Of a DNA stretch of 64,000 nt, positions 28,768 to 37,536 are shown piece after piece. Position numbers and translations under genes: made by a program. The stretch spans positions 3,348,001-3,412,000 of the forward strand of contig NZ_AP024895.1 of the NCBI RefSeq assembly GCF_024347055.1. Direction: 5' to 3'. The first letter of the stretch is position 1, and the number at the start of each line of letters is the position of its first letter. The notes under the pieces are model-generated. The model saw nothing but the letters and a program-made list of their open reading frames with translations. It was not told the origin of the DNA and searched no databases. This stretch comes from Vibrio porteresiae DSM 19223 (GTDB lineage Bacteria; Pseudomonadota; Gammaproteobacteria; Enterobacterales; Vibrionaceae).

Positions 28768-29010
28768 TTACTCTACGTCTTCCATTTTACCTAGCAGGCT
28801 ACGGATGCGTTCTTGCCATGCATCGTGCTCTTTCTGCACTTGCTCTGCTTTTTGTTGCATCGCTTCGCAATTGGCTTTTAGTTCAGTGGTTTCTTGTTCA
28901 AGCTTCTGTTTATCATCTTTTAGCTCTTCCACTTCCATTTGTAGCAGTGCGATAGTGTCTACCGCAGTTTGAATTTTTGCTTCCAGTTGCTCTAGTACTT
29001 CAAAAGACAT
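28768..29010 (-). CDS. zapB: Cell division protein ZapB
   Basis: 80-residue coiled-coil protein that stabilises the Z ring and links it to the nucleoid terminus via ZapA and MatP. Starts MSFEVLEQLEAKIQTAVDTIALLQMEVEELK; a longer frame adds an unconserved head. The entire length is heptad-like. Divergent from glpX. Confidence 0.95.
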   Translation of the reverse strand: MSFEVLEQLEAKIQTAVDTIALLQMEVEELKDDKQKLEQETTELKANCEAMQQKAEQVQKEHDAWQERIRSLLGKMEDVE

Positions 29011-29149
29011 GTTGCTTACCCTTTCGTATTCGGATGGCGTGACACCGTCTGTCACCAAATTTCTCCCATTCTACTCAGCCAAACGCAGATAGACACTCTC
29101 TATATTCGAGATTTTGCATTATTCGGTTAAAAAAAAGGCGCAAATTGAC

Positions 29150-29165
29150 ACTAAGTTAACTTAGT
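29150..29165. promoter_or_regulatory. Perfect 16-bp palindrome between zapB and glpX
   Basis: ACTAAGTTAACTTAGT, centred on GTTAAC, 165 bases before the glpX start. A dimeric regulator site is the simplest reading; the protein is unknown. Confidence 0.45.
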
Positions 29166-29255
29166 CTGTCGCGAGTTGGTTTTTCATGGCGGTTTTTCAA
29201 CCATAACAAGGATTTCCAACTCACATTTGATCGAGTGCAAAACTCTGATCGTCCA

Positions 29256-29272
29256 AACAGCAAACGTTTCCC
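29256..29272 (+). promoter_or_regulatory. LacI-type operator-like site before glpX
   Basis: AACAGCAAACGTTTCCC. The GCAAACGTTTnC core fits PurR operators and partly Cra. The identical 17-mer is found before gmk at 49022-49038. Confidence 0.5.
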
Positions 29273-29329
29273 TATTAATATGTTAGAATTCGCCGATAAA
29301 TTGTCCGTAAATTTTGGTTTGGAGTAGAC

Positions 29330-30337
29330 ATGAAACGCGAATTGGCGATGGCTTTTTCTCGAGTCACCGAAGGTGCCGCTTTGGCAGGATATAAATGGCT
29401 TGGTCGTGGAGACAAGAACGCAGCAGATGGCGCTGCAGTGGAAGTAATGCGCACCTTGCTCAACAAAACTGAAATTGCGGGTGAGATTGTCATCGGCGAA
29501 GGTGAAATCGATGAAGCACCAATGCTTTACATCGGCGAACAAGTGGGTTGTGGCGGTGATGCTGTCGATATCGCAGTGGATCCTATCGAAGGCACTCGTA
29601 TGACAGCGATGGGGCAATCGAACGCTCTTGCTGTTCTTGCTGCGGGCGAAAAAGGCAGTTTCTTAAAAGCGCCTGACATGTACATGGAAAAATTGGTAGT
29701 CGGTCCTGAAGCGAAAGGTTGTATTGATCTAAACAAACCATTGGTGGAAAACCTGAACAATGTGGCCACCGCTCTTGGTAAACCACTTTCCGAATTGGTT
29801 GTGATTACTCTCGCTAAACCTCGTCACGATAAAGTGATCGCTGAGATGCAACAGATGGGTGTACGAGTTTTTGCAGTGCCTGACGGTGACGTAGCCGCAT
29901 CAATCCTAACGTGCATGCCAGACAGTGAAGTCGATATGATGTACTGCATCGGTGGAGCACCTGAAGGTGTGGTATCTGCAGCGGTGATTCGCGCACTCGA
30001 TGGTGATATGCAAGGTCGCTTGCTACCTCGTCACCAAGTGAAAGGCGAAACAGAAGACAACCGCATCTGGGGCGCAAAAGAGCTAAAACGTTGTGCTGAA
30101 ATGGGCGTAGAAGCGAATAAGGTTCTCCCACTGGAAGAGATGGTTCGCACTGACAACGTTATCTTCGCAGCGACTGGCATCACCAAAGGCGATCTCCTCG
30201 ATGGGATTACCCGCAAAGGTAACATTGCAACCACAGAGACATTATTAATTCGTGGTCGTTGCCGTACCATTCGCCGTATCAAGTCGATTCACTATTTAGA
30301 ACGTAAAGACCCTGACGTACGTGAAATCATTCTCTAG
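29330..30337 (+). CDS. glpX: Fructose-1,6-bisphosphatase, class II
   Basis: 335 residues, Mn-dependent hydrolysis of fructose 1,6-bisphosphate to fructose 6-phosphate in gluconeogenesis. Metal/substrate motifs: GEGEIDEAPML near residue 48-58, AVDPIEGTRMTAMGQSNAL near 83-101, and the C-terminal RGRCRTIRRI. Unlike E. coli, it is not with glpFK but beside zapB and facing pfkA, whose product runs the opposing reaction. Confidence 0.96.
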   Translation: MKRELAMAFSRVTEGAALAGYKWLGRGDKNAADGAAVEVMRTLLNKTEIAGEIVIGEGEIDEAPMLYIGEQVGCGGDAVDIAVDPIEGTRMTAMGQSNALAVLAAGEKGSFLKAPDMYMEKLVVGPEAKGCIDLNKPLVENLNNVATALGKPLSELVVITLAKPRHDKVIAEMQQMGVRVFAVPDGDVAASILTCMPDSEVDMMYCIGGAPEGVVSAAVIRALDGDMQGRLLPRHQVKGETEDNRIWGAKELKRCAEMGVEANKVLPLEEMVRTDNVIFAATGITKGDLLDGITRKGNIATTETLLIRGRCRTIRRIKSIHYLERKDPDVREIIL

Positions 30338-30347
30338 TAGACATAAA

Positions 30348-30372
30348 AAAGACCGCGAAATTCGCGGTCTTT
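30348..30372. terminator. Terminator shared by glpX and pfkA
   Basis: 12-bp stem AAAGACCGCGAA/TTCGCGGTCTTT with a single-base centre, between the two converging genes. Confidence 0.75.
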
Positions 30373-30394
30373 ACTTTTGGATTCACAAAATGGA

Positions 30395-31357
30395 TTAAAA
30401 CAACTCTTCAGCCACTTTGTAGAGATCTTTACGTACTGGACGACGCATGTTTTCAATCGCATCGATGATGTCATGGTGAACAAGTTGTTCTTTCTGAATA
30501 CCAACACAACGACCACCTTGACCTTCAAGAAGAAGGTGAACGGCGTAGTTACCCATGCGAGATGCTAGGATACGGTCGAATGCCGTTGGAACACCACCAC
30601 GTTGGATGTGACCAAGAACGGTTGCGCGAGTTTCACGACCCGTTGCTGCTTCGATTTCTTTAGCCAGTTTGTTAGCATCCATCATCAGTTCAGTTAGCGC
30701 GATGATAGCGTGCTTTTTACCTTTCTTGATACCGTCTTGGATATTAGAAATAAGCTGCTCTTTGTCCAAACCAGTTTCAGGAGAAATGATGTATTCACAA
30801 CCACCAGCAACTGCAGCCATCAGAGTTAAGTCACCACAGTGACGCCCCATGATTTCTACGATAGAGATACGTTGGTGTGAAGAAGAAGTATCACGTAAGC
30901 GGTCGATCGCTTCGATAACAGTGTTCAGTGCAGTGTAGTAACCGATGGTGTAATCAGTGCCTGCGATATCGTTGTCGATAGTGCCAGGAAGACCGATACA
31001 TGGGTAACCCATTTCAGTCAGTTTTTTAGCGCCCATGTATGAACCGTCACCGCCGATAACCACTAGCGCATCAATACCATGTTTTTTCAGGTTATCGATC
31101 GCTTTTGCACGTACAGATTCTTCTTTAAATTCTGGGAAACGAGCAGAACCTAGGAAAGTACCACCACGGTTGATCACATCAGAAACACTTGAACGATCAA
31201 GTTTTTCAATACGGTCTTCATAAAGACCTAGATAACCGTCATAGACACCATACACTTCTAGGTCTGCACCAAGAGCTGTACGAACCACGCCGCGTATCGC
31301 AGCATTCATGCCAGGTGCGTCGCCGCCGCTGGTCAAAACCCCGATCTTTTTAATCAT
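30395..31357 (-). CDS. pfkA: 6-phosphofructokinase
   Basis: ATP-dependent committed step of glycolysis. 320 residues from MIKKIGVLTSGGDAPGMNAAI (ATG at 31357; two codons more are in frame from a GTG). ATP site GGDGSYMGA, catalytic PGTIDNDIAGTDYTIGY (Asp base), MGRHCGDL and HIQRGG allosteric/substrate arginine region. Tetrameric, cytosolic. The neighbouring order pfkA-fieF-cpxP matches enterobacteria. Confidence 0.97.
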   Translation of the reverse strand: MIKKIGVLTSGGDAPGMNAAIRGVVRTALGADLEVYGVYDGYLGLYEDRIEKLDRSSVSDVINRGGTFLGSARFPEFKEESVRAKAIDNLKKHGIDALVVIGGDGSYMGAKKLTEMGYPCIGLPGTIDNDIAGTDYTIGYYTALNTVIEAIDRLRDTSSSHQRISIVEIMGRHCGDLTLMAAVAGGCEYIISPETGLDKEQLISNIQDGIKKGKKHAIIALTELMMDANKLAKEIEAATGRETRATVLGHIQRGGVPTAFDRILASRMGNYAVHLLLEGQGGRCVGIQKEQLVHHDIIDAIENMRRPVRKDLYKVAEELF

Positions 31358-31591
31358 GCTCACCCTCTATATTTTGGGAACCCATTAATTTATTTTTACG
31401 CTATGAGACAACAAGTTACCCCACAGCTAAATCTTTTTATTATTCTTGTATGTTACCTGTACTAAACAGGATTACTACCGTTATTTGCTTATTTACGGCA
31501 AGTTTTCTTAATGGTTGAGAGTATGCCACTCTCACCATCTCGTTGCGTTGATTCATGTCAGAATAGTCGTTTTCTCTTCATCAAATCACGA

Positions 31592-32509
31592 CTAAATATC
31601 ATACACACTTTGCGCTTTTTGCTTTCTTTCTGGCCCAAAAATCACCGAATAAGGATCTTGGTGAATCAACACATCTGCGCCAGGAAATGCCTTACGCAAT
31701 TTGGCCTCTACAATATCAGAAAGATTGTGAGCATCAATAAGTGGCATCTTATCTTCCAGTTCAAGATGCAGTTGAATAAAGCGAATTGGACCAGACATGC
31801 GAGTACGCAATTGATGCACGCCCATGATCCCTCTTACCGACATGGCAATTTCCAAGATCCTCTTATTTTCTTCTTCGGGTAAGGAGCGATCAAGCAAGGT
31901 TTGAATCGCTTCATGAACCATACGAACGGCACTGTAGAGGATATAAATCCCGATACCAACAGCGAAAATAGCATCCGCTTGAGAAAAGCCAAGCCAGCTT
32001 AATCCCAACGCAATGGTAATCGCAACGTTCATGTAAAGGTCGGTCTGGTAGTGCAGTGAGTCAGCCGCTATCGCTTGGCTAGAGGTTCTTTTGACGACAT
32101 GACGCTGGAAGGTCACCAGCATGAGGGTCACAACAATCGCAAACAAGCTCACATACACACCGAGCTCGGGAGCGTTCAGTGCTTGAGGACGGAAATAGCG
32201 GTCAATACCATTTAGAATCAAAAAGACAGCAGAACCAGAAATGAACATGGCTTGGGCTAATGCGGCAAGCGATTCGGCTTTACCATGACCAAAGGTATGC
32301 TCTTTGTCAGCAGGCTGTAATGAGTATTTAAGAACAACCAGATTCACTATCGAGGCGGCAATATCAATCATCGAATCGATCAACGATGCCAATAAACTGA
32401 CTGACCCAGTTAACCACCAGATCACCAATTTCACCACCAAGAGCAAGCCAGCAACGCAAGTGGCAAGCCAAGCTGCGGTCGTAACGAGACGTTCGTATTC
32501 TTTTTTCAT
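31592..32509 (-). CDS. fieF: Cation-efflux pump FieF (zinc/iron exporter)
   Basis: 305-residue CDF-family inner-membrane Zn/Fe/Cd:proton antiporter. Starting at the second of two adjacent ATGs puts the transport-site residues at D45, D49, H153 and D157, the same numbers as in E. coli FieF; the first ATG (32512) would add one Met. Six membrane helices, HTFGHGKAE loop after helix 2-3, and a cytoplasmic C-terminal domain with HQLRTRMSGPIRFIQLHLELE that binds regulatory metal. Lies between pfkA and cpxP. Confidence 0.95.
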   Translation of the reverse strand: MKKEYERLVTTAAWLATCVAGLLLVVKLVIWWLTGSVSLLASLIDSMIDIAASIVNLVVLKYSLQPADKEHTFGHGKAESLAALAQAMFISGSAVFLILNGIDRYFRPQALNAPELGVYVSLFAIVVTLMLVTFQRHVVKRTSSQAIAADSLHYQTDLYMNVAITIALGLSWLGFSQADAIFAVGIGIYILYSAVRMVHEAIQTLLDRSLPEEENKRILEIAMSVRGIMGVHQLRTRMSGPIRFIQLHLELEDKMPLIDAHNLSDIVEAKLRKAFPGADVLIHQDPYSVIFGPERKQKAQSVYDI

Positions 32510-32641
32510 CATGATGTTCCAACTAACACAATGAATTAATTATACAAAACACCAGAGATTTGTTCGAATAATGTTCTGTTATTTCTGCTGTACAAAAGCT
32601 TGGCCAGCCATTTGTTGCTTCGCATAAACCATAAAATAAAA

Positions 32642-32661
32642 AAAGCAGCCGAAGCTGCTTT
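32642..32661 (-). terminator. Terminator of cpxP
   Basis: AAAGCAGC/GCTGCTTT with CGAA loop; a seven-T run follows on the minus strand. Confidence 0.85.
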
Positions 32662-32676
32662 GTAAGCGAGATGAGA

Positions 32677-33213
32677 TTATGGTTGCTCTGGCATAGGCAT
32701 CTCATCACGTGGACCGTGTTCACCATCTGGACGACCTTTTGGTCCATGACCTTTCATAGGTCCTTGCATACATTGAGACATGCGATATTTTTGCAGTAAC
32801 TCAAATTGGCTTTTCTGCTCAGGAGTCAAGATGGCCATCAAATCATGGCGTTGTTGCATCATTTCTACGCGACGTTGAACCTGCAAATTCACCAATTTTT
32901 GCGCCAATTGGGTCGCTTTAGCTTGGTCAAAATCTTTCGCTAGCACAATAGATTGCTCTTCTTCATGAAGTGCTTTCATCTCTTCACGCATCGCTTTATG
33001 TTCTTTCTGATGAAGCTCTTTTAGCTTCTCAGTTTGCTGTTTTGATAGATTCAGCTGTTGCAGAATGCTTTGCTCTCCATCAGGACCGCAACCACCTTGT
33101 GGTGCACGATCCCCTTTGGGCCCCTGTGGACCACCGGCTGCAAATGCACCGGAGGCTGCCATGGTCAGAGGAAGTACCACTGTGGCTAACAGAACTTTTT
33201 TTGCCATATTCAT
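32677..33213 (-). CDS. cpxP: Periplasmic Cpx adaptor CpxP
   Basis: 178-residue Spy/CpxP-family periplasmic protein that binds CpxA to damp signalling and helps deliver misfolded proteins to DegP. Signal peptide MNMAKKVLLATVVLPLTMAASGAFAAG; AAGGA lies seven bases before this ATG, so the 48-residue longer frame is rejected. The two LTxxQ-type motifs are LNLSKQQ (degenerate) and LTPEQKSQ. Flanks are Gly/Pro-rich with two cysteines (C42 and one in MSQCMQG), and the tail is GHGPKGRPDGEHGPRDEMPM. Divergent from cpxRA with a CpxR box between. Confidence 0.9.
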   Translation of the reverse strand: MNMAKKVLLATVVLPLTMAASGAFAAGGPQGPKGDRAPQGGCGPDGEQSILQQLNLSKQQTEKLKELHQKEHKAMREEMKALHEEEQSIVLAKDFDQAKATQLAQKLVNLQVQRRVEMMQQRHDLMAILTPEQKSQFELLQKYRMSQCMQGPMKGHGPKGRPDGEHGPRDEMPMPEQP

Positions 33214-33306
33214 TTGCTCATCCTTCAATTCTTCAAACCTAAAAAGCTGTATGACAGCGCTCCATTTGAGAATACTGGTCTGGCAGTCAAACGACGTATA
33301 GCAGGA

Positions 33307-33321
33307 GTAAATCAACGTAAA
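33307..33321 (+). promoter_or_regulatory. CpxR box
   Basis: GTAAATCAACGTAAA is a perfect match to GTAAA-N5-GTAAA. It lies between cpxP and cpxRA, 94 bases from the cpxP start and 76 from cpxR, giving autoregulation and cpxP induction. Confidence 0.88.
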
Positions 33322-33396
33322 GAGTGATATTCTCAGTAATTTATCGTTCCAACCCACGGTAAAATGTAATCAAGTTTTCATTCAAGTGAGATGGTT

Positions 33397-34083
33397 ATGG
33401 CGCATATATTAGTCATTGATGACGACGTAGAATTAACAGGTTTGCTCAAAGAAGTGTTGAGTTATGAAGGCTTTATGGTTTCAGAAGCCAACGATGGCGA
33501 AGCCGGTCTAGCGGCGGTTAATGACTCAGTCGATCTTATTTTGCTCGATGTGATGATGCCACGTCTTAACGGCATGGAAACACTGAAAAAGCTGCGTGAA
33601 CATTGGTCAACACCAGTGTTAATGCTGACGGCGAAAGGAGAAGAGATCGATCGCGTTATCGGCTTAGAGCTCGGTGCCGACGACTACCTGCCAAAACCAT
33701 TTAGTGATCGTGAATTGCTCGCACGTATTCGTGCTATTTTGCGTCGCACTCAACCGCAGCACACACAAAAAGCTTCCGACATGCTTGAGTGTCAGGACAT
33801 CCAAATTTACCCAGGCAAACAAGAAGCATACTGCCAGGGCGTACTACTTGATCTTACGACCACTGAATTTGCTCTACTGAGCCATTTTGTTCAGCATCCA
33901 GGTCAAACGCTAACAAAAGAAACCTTAAGTCTTGATGTTCTGGGTAAACATCTTGCCGCATTCGATCGCGCGATTGATATGCACGTATCGAACTTACGCA
34001 AAAAATTACCTGAACGCGATGATGGAAAATCTCGCATTAAAACCTTACGTGGACGTGGTTACCTGATGGTGTTGGAGGATTAA
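33397..34083 (+). CDS. cpxR: Envelope-stress response regulator CpxR
   Basis: 228-residue OmpR-family regulator. Receiver domain with acidic pocket DDD (8-10), phosphoacceptor D51 (ILLDVMMP) and K in PKPFSD; C-terminal winged helix ending RIKTLRGRGYLMVLED. I use the second ATG (MAHILVIDDD), which aligns with E. coli CpxR; the ATG at 33391 adds two residues. Stop overlaps the cpxA start (TAATG), a translational-coupling junction. Confidence 0.96.
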   Translation: MAHILVIDDDVELTGLLKEVLSYEGFMVSEANDGEAGLAAVNDSVDLILLDVMMPRLNGMETLKKLREHWSTPVLMLTAKGEEIDRVIGLELGADDYLPKPFSDRELLARIRAILRRTQPQHTQKASDMLECQDIQIYPGKQEAYCQGVLLDLTTTEFALLSHFVQHPGQTLTKETLSLDVLGKHLAAFDRAIDMHVSNLRKKLPERDDGKSRIKTLRGRGYLMVLED

Positions 34084-35471
34084 TGACGCTGCCAAAGCTG
34101 AATAGTTTATACGGCCGTATTTTTGCTATTTTTTGGCTTACCCTAGCGATCATTGTCGTTGGTGTGGTGATTTTCCCGAATATGGATCCCCGGAAAACTC
34201 GTCACATCCCTCCTGAAATGTTCCAGCATATGATCGATTCTCGCGATATGCTGATGGGACGTTTTAGCGATATCGACGACCTCAACTGGATTTTGCATCA
34301 GTTACGAGAAAAGCCCGGCCCCAATGGACCACGTGATAAACATCGTCCTGACTTTTTTATTACTACCTTAGACGGCAATATTCTCTCTCCGAAAATTCGT
34401 CCTGAATTTAAATATCGCGCCTTGAAAAACTTCACATCCAGTGCCGAGTTTTCTGAGAAGCCGCAGCAAAAAGCCTATGGTAAGTATCAAATTGCAGGCC
34501 CCTTTCCTATCATCCTCGCTCAGCAACAGCTCCTATTGTTTGTTGGTGTTGATTTTGATGGTCCACCGCCTTTTTTGATGCAATTGTTTGATCATCCCCT
34601 ACAACTGTTGTTACTGGTCATGATTGTCAGTACGCCATTTTTACTCTGGCTTGCGTGGGCATTAAGCCAGCCAGCCCAGCGTTTTGCAAAAGCAGCTGAC
34701 CGAGTGGCGAAAGGTAACTTTGTGGTTGATCCCGAACTAGAAAAAGGACCATCAGAATTTCGCTCCGCAGGACATAGCTTCAACCAAATGGTTGGGGCGG
34801 TTAACTCGATGATTTCTGGTCAGCAACGTCTACTCTCTGATATTTCCCATGAGTTACGCTCTCCACTTACACGTTTACGGATGGCAACGGGTTTAGCGAC
34901 CAGAAAACAGGGCGCAAGCGTGGAATTGGAACGTATCGACACAGAGGCGCAGCGTCTTGAACAGATGATCGGTGAGCTTCTAGAGCTATCGCGTATGCAA
35001 ACCGATAGCCACATGAGCCGAGAAGTTCAACCACTGAGCAGCTTATGGGAAGAGTTGTTAAGCGATGCGCAATTTGAAGCCGAACAGCTGCACAAAACCT
35101 TGCGCTATGACGACATTCCGAATGTCCGTATTTCTGGCAATCCCAAATTATTAATGAGTGCCTTAGAGAACGTCGTTCGTAATGCCATTAAATATGGCAA
35201 AGATGTGGTTGATGTAGCGTTTGAGGTCAATCAACAAGAGCTATGTGTCACGGTTAAAGATAATGGTGAAGGTGTCCCCGACTCCGAGTTAGACCAAATC
35301 TTTCGTCCTTTTTATCGTGTCTCGACAGCGCGCGACCGCTCTACAGGCGGAACAGGATTGGGTTTAGCGATTACAGAAAGTGCGATTCGTCAGCACAGTG
35401 GTTCGATAAAAGCGAGTCGCAGTGAACTAGGCGGACTGCAAGTTCAGTTCACTTTACCTATCGAAGGTTAA
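34083..35471 (+). CDS. cpxA: Envelope-stress sensor histidine kinase CpxA
   Basis: 462 residues. Membrane helices about 12-30 and 172-193 flank a periplasmic sensor domain; then HAMP, HisKA with phosphoacceptor H256 (LSDISHELRSPLTRLRM) and HATPase with N box (ENVVRNAIKYG), DNGEG, and GTGLGLAI. Autophosphorylates and controls CpxR, inhibited by CpxP. Confidence 0.96.
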   Translation: MTLPKLNSLYGRIFAIFWLTLAIIVVGVVIFPNMDPRKTRHIPPEMFQHMIDSRDMLMGRFSDIDDLNWILHQLREKPGPNGPRDKHRPDFFITTLDGNILSPKIRPEFKYRALKNFTSSAEFSEKPQQKAYGKYQIAGPFPIILAQQQLLLFVGVDFDGPPPFLMQLFDHPLQLLLLVMIVSTPFLLWLAWALSQPAQRFAKAADRVAKGNFVVDPELEKGPSEFRSAGHSFNQMVGAVNSMISGQQRLLSDISHELRSPLTRLRMATGLATRKQGASVELERIDTEAQRLEQMIGELLELSRMQTDSHMSREVQPLSSLWEELLSDAQFEAEQLHKTLRYDDIPNVRISGNPKLLMSALENVVRNAIKYGKDVVDVAFEVNQQELCVTVKDNGEGVPDSELDQIFRPFYRVSTARDRSTGGTGLGLAITESAIRQHSGSIKASRSELGGLQVQFTLPIEG

Positions 35472-35492
35472 AAACCACACAAAGATCAAGTT

Positions 35493-35511
35493 GATAATGA
35501 GAATGATTAGC
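35493..35511 (+). promoter_or_regulatory. Fur box before sodA
   Basis: GATAATGAGAATGATTAGC closely follows the 19-bp consensus GATAATGATAATCATTATC, 34 bases before the sodA start. Iron-repressed expression of the manganese enzyme is the expected logic. Confidence 0.8.
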
Positions 35512-35545
35512 AATAACATAATCCTACTCAAAAGGAGGATACGTT

Positions 35546-36157
35546 ATGGCTCACACATTCCCAGAATTACCTTACGCATACGATGCACTTGAACCGTACA
35601 TTGATGCTAAAACCATGGAAGTACACTACAGCAAACACCATCGTACTTATTTCGATAAATTCATTGCTGCAGTAAAAGGGACTGAATACGAAAATCAATC
35701 TATTGAAGCGATCTTCAGCCAGATCTCTTCATTAGCACCGGCCATTCGTAACAATGGTGGCGGTTACTTCAACCACATCGTTTATTGGAATTGCATGAGT
35801 CCAAACGGTGGTGGTGAACCTAAAGGGGCACTGGCTGAAGCAATCAATAAGAAATACGGCAGTTTTGCTGCATTCCAAGATGCCTTTGCTCAAGCTGCCA
35901 TCAATACATTCGGTTCTGGTTTTGCTTGGCTGATTGTCAAAGAGGGTGAGATTGAAATTACGTCCACCAGCAACCAAGACAACCCATTGATGGATGTTGC
36001 TCAAGTTAAAGGTGAACCTATCCTCGCTCTGGATGTTTGGGAACACGCTTACTACATCAGCTACCAAAACCGTCGCCCAGAGTACATCAATGCTTGGTGG
36101 AATGTGGTCGATTGGGATGCGGTCGCACAAAATTATCAACACGCTATCTCTGCGTAA
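35546..36157 (+). CDS. sodA: Superoxide dismutase [Mn]
   Basis: 203 residues, cytosolic superoxide dismutation. Metal ligands H27 (MEVHYSKHH), H77 (GGYFNHIVYW), D163 and H167 (LDVWEHAYY). The NQDNPL segment near 143 carries the outer-sphere Gln from the C-terminal domain, which is the manganese signature (iron enzymes have Gln in the N-terminal half instead). AAAGGAGGAT precedes the ATG. Fur box upstream supports sodA rather than sodB. Confidence 0.95.
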   Translation: MAHTFPELPYAYDALEPYIDAKTMEVHYSKHHRTYFDKFIAAVKGTEYENQSIEAIFSQISSLAPAIRNNGGGYFNHIVYWNCMSPNGGGEPKGALAEAINKKYGSFAAFQDAFAQAAINTFGSGFAWLIVKEGEIEITSTSNQDNPLMDVAQVKGEPILALDVWEHAYYISYQNRRPEYINAWWNVVDWDAVAQNYQHAISA

Positions 36158-36323
36158 TTGATCGATTTATGGCTACTAAGCTCAACAGTAGCCATATTCT
36201 CTTCTACCGCCTTCTTTAACTCAATCCAATACAAAAATGGACCCGTTGATTGAGTTCTGAATCCTGCACCTTGAGGTCATTTGGGTATATACTCCGTGTC
36301 CTGAATTAAGAAGGATGTGGATT

Positions 36324-36800
36324 ATGTTTGAAATTGCGCTGTACGAACCTGAAATCGCCCCTAATACGGGTAACATTATTCGCCTATGTGCGAACTGTGG
36401 AGCGACCCTTCACTTAATCGAGCCATTAGGTTTTGATTTGGAAGAGAAGAAAGTTCGTCGTGCAGGATTGGATTACCATGACCTTACTCGCGTAACCCGC
36501 CATAAAAACTACCAAGCATTTCTTGATTTTCTTGCGACTGAACGCGAGCAATACCGTATTTTTGCCTGTACAACCAAAACCACTGGTCATCACATTGATC
36601 CTCAATATCAAGAGGGTGATATTTTGCTGTTTGGCCCTGAAACTCGCGGTTTACCAAAAGAAGTGATTGATAGCATGCCAATGGAACAACGAATTCGTAT
36701 TCCAATGATGCCTGATGCTCGCAGCCTCAATTTATCCAACTCGGTCGCTATCATCGCATATGAAGTCTGGCGTCAGTTAGGTTTTAACGGCGGGTTATAA
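36324..36800 (+). CDS. trmL: tRNA (cytidine/uridine-34 2'-O)-methyltransferase
   Basis: SPOUT-fold methylase that modifies the wobble base of tRNA-Leu isoacceptors. 158 residues from MFEIALYEPEIAPNTGNIIRLC; AAGGA lies eight bases upstream, so an ATG three codons earlier is rejected. SAM-binding knot: LLFGPETRGLP and IPMMPDARSLNLSNSVAIIAYEVWRQ. Single gene with a terminator after it. Confidence 0.95.
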   Translation: MFEIALYEPEIAPNTGNIIRLCANCGATLHLIEPLGFDLEEKKVRRAGLDYHDLTRVTRHKNYQAFLDFLATEREQYRIFACTTKTTGHHIDPQYQEGDILLFGPETRGLPKEVIDSMPMEQRIRIPMMPDARSLNLSNSVAIIAYEVWRQLGFNGGL

Positions 36801-36825
36801 AGCGCTCTTAATTTGGTTCATTTGC

Positions 36826-36853
36826 AAAGCGCCATCCTCTGGATGGCGCTTTT
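36826..36853. terminator. Terminator between trmL and fxsA
   Basis: AAAGCGCCATCC/GGATGGCGCTTT with TCT loop, between converging genes. Confidence 0.85.
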
Positions 36854-36861
36854 CATTTTGA

Positions 36862-37335
36862 TTAACGCAAACGGTGATCATCATCATTTTTGCGTTCAAA
36901 CTCCCCATCAAAAGTTCTACCCTCTTGAGAGGAGTGCTCAAAAGGACCCCGTTGTGATGAGTGAAAACCACCCATGGTAGTCAGCGTCATTTTGCTCATC
37001 AAATACTGTGCGACTTTTGCTCTTGGCGCTGGGAGCAATAAAATCATCCCTGTACAGTCAGTCAAAAAGCCAGGGGTTAACAAGAGAAGTCCTGCCACAA
37101 CCAAAACTACACCTTCAAATATCTGTTGAGCGGGTAATTCACCTTGCTGCAAGCGCTGTTGCACACTCAATAACGTTTGAATCCCTTGGCTGCGGACTAA
37201 CGAGGCACCAACAAAAGCCGTTAATAGCACTAGTCCTATTGTGGGCCATAAACCTAACACACCACCGACCTGAATAAACAAGCTGATTTCGATAATAGGA
37301 ACTGCAATAAACAGCAATAAAATGATTGGGAACAC
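36862..37335 (-). CDS. fxsA: FxsA-family membrane protein
   Basis: 157-residue cytoplasmic-membrane protein. Helices in the first 100 residues (MFPIILLLFIAVPIIEISLFIQVGGVLGLWPTIGLVLLTAFVGASLVR), the family LLLTPGFLTDCTGMILLLP segment, and a hydrophilic Ser/Gly/Asp-rich tail. In E. coli FxsA overproduction relieves F-plasmid exclusion of phage T7. In many gammaproteobacteria it sits upstream of groESL; here it is 28 kb away. Confidence 0.9.
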   Translation of the reverse strand: MFPIILLLFIAVPIIEISLFIQVGGVLGLWPTIGLVLLTAFVGASLVRSQGIQTLLSVQQRLQQGELPAQQIFEGVVLVVAGLLLLTPGFLTDCTGMILLLPAPRAKVAQYLMSKMTLTTMGGFHSSQRGPFEHSSQEGRTFDGEFERKNDDDHRLR

Positions 37336-37536
37336 AATGCCTCCTTAGTTAACGAGTCCACCATAACGACTAACCTCTCTTGGTGCAATCTCGGTAAGGC
37401 AAGTAATAAGTGATCAGCTATCGCAATCTTTAGACTCATTGTGTGTTCTCATCATCAGACAACGAAAACAACATGGCAAAAAATAGGACGCTGGACTAGC
37501 CTTTAAATAGGATAATAATAATCAATAAATAGCATA

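Larger units (their letters stand above)
29011..29329. other. Divergent zapB/glpX control region
   Basis: 319 bases with no supportable gene. It contains a perfect 16-bp palindrome (29150-29165) and a LacI-type operator-like sequence (29256-29272), listed separately. Confidence 0.6.

Noticed and set aside
32970..33301. Plus-strand frames opposite cpxP
   Set aside because: Antisense shadows over a Gly/Pro-rich coding region.
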